Shown here piece after piece: positions 63,796-64,000 of a DNA stretch of 64,000 nucleotides. The DNA lies in NCBI RefSeq assembly GCF_040813715.1, contig NZ_JBFOCH010000026.1. One strand, given 5' to 3'. A program made the position numbers and the translations under genes. The notes beneath the pieces were generated by a model. That model saw only the letters and a program-made list of their open reading frames with translations, was not told the origin of the DNA and did no database searches. Each line of letters begins with the position of its first letter. Position 1 is the first letter of the stretch. Source of the DNA: Mesorhizobium_K marinum (GTDB lineage Bacteria > Pseudomonadota > Alphaproteobacteria > Rhizobiales > Rhizobiaceae).

Positions 63796-64000
63796 CGCCC
63801 TTTCGGGCCACAAGAACTGGCCGCGCACCTGGCGCGACCCCGAGCCCAAGCCGCGCTACGACGTGGTCATCATCGGCGGCGGCGGGCACGGCCTCGCCAC
63901 CGCCTACCACCTAGCCTTCGAATACGGCATTACCAATGTCGCCGTGCTCGAGAAGGGCTGGATCGGCTCAGGCAATGCCGGCCGCAACACCACCATCATC
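63764..64000 (+). CDS. mgdA: N-methylglutamate dehydrogenase subunit A / sarcosine oxidase beta-like (5' part only)
   Basis: The ATG at 63764 opens a frame that runs off the right edge. The first ~40 residues are basic and linker-like; then YDVVIIGGGGHGLATAYHLA is the FAD-binding GxGxxG fold and VLEKGWIGSGNAGRN follows, typical of the SoxB-like subunit of sarcosine oxidase or NMG dehydrogenase. After gmaS the NMG-dehydrogenase assignment (mgdABCD) is more likely than sarcosine oxidase; later genes are outside the window. Its 5' end is duplicated (63617-63646) because of the join at 63647. Confidence 0.75.
   Translation, partial: MKYSIFSLARAALSGHKNWPRTWRDPEPKPRYDVVIIGGGGHGLATAYHLAFEYGITNVAVLEKGWIGSGNAGRNTTII

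Overview
The window looks like a chromosomal segment of an alphaproteobacterium of the order Rhizobiales, probably Phyllobacteriaceae (Mesorhizobium or Aminobacter-like). I base this on high GC, the ActS/ActR redox pair, an OlsB ornithine-lipid acyltransferase, MmcB, the lptC-lptA-lptB-rpoN-hpf-ptsN block, DUF1150 beside a small heat-shock protein, EcfG-type promoters and a Rhizobiales-style anti-Shine-Dalgarno small RNA upstream of polA. The placement is inferred from gene content only.

Layout. 1-5.4 kb: an RpiR-type regulator (cut by the left edge) diverges from a sugar or polyol ABC transporter and a Gfo/Idh/MocA dehydrogenase, with a GGAA-N6-TTCC operator between them. 5.4-10 kb: hrpB, then the redox pair actS/actR. 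10-13.5 kb: nucleoside hydrolase, Hsp20, DUF1150, ptsN and hpf. 13.7-17.6 kb: rpoN and the lipopolysaccharide transport genes lptBAC, read leftwards. 17.9-24.5 kb: sppA, ihfB, a LapA-like protein, an ornithine cyclodeaminase homologue, two RNA methyltransferase-type genes, lspA and an AcuI-type reductase. 24.6-29.9 kb: hybrid histidine kinase, olsB, a TRIC-like channel, grpE and a small NepR-like gene with an EcfG-type promoter. 29.9-34.7 kb: assimilatory sulfate reduction (cysG, DUF2849, cysI, cysH, DUF934). 34.8-43 kb: host-attachment protein, PBP1A, small envelope proteins, RNase D, an M20 peptidase and a lipid kinase. 43.1-51.4 kb: small RNA candidate, polA, LysE exporter, zur, mmcB, a copper MerR regulator, an L,D-transpeptidase and small unknowns.

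51.4-64 kb is the accessory-looking part, a methylated-amine catabolic island. Leftward genes encode the heme-dependent dimethylamine monooxygenase (DUF3445 heme subunit, flavin/2Fe-2S reductase, small Cys4 subunit, GcvT-like tetrahydrofolate subunit). Rightward genes encode three small membrane proteins, an APC-family permease, two unknown proteins, then N-methylglutamate synthase (mgsABC), gamma-glutamylmethylamide synthetase (gmaS) and the start of N-methylglutamate dehydrogenase (mgdA, cut by the right edge). Together these would take up dimethylamine, demethylate it to methylamine plus a tetrahydrofolate-bound one-carbon unit, and channel methylamine through gamma-glutamylmethylamide and N-methylglutamate.

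Quality warning. There are 19 runs of one or three N. Each is flanked by a near-identical duplication of about 45-380 bp, so these are unmerged contig overlaps and not biology. They break or lengthen actS, the ABC ATPase, nucleoside hydrolase, hsp20, rpoN, the cyclodeaminase, the TrmH-type methylase, the hybrid kinase, the PBP1A gene, two small genes and gmaS. Several pairs differ at multiple sites, which suggests a mixed-strain (metagenome) source. Protein lengths below are given after collapsing the duplicates.
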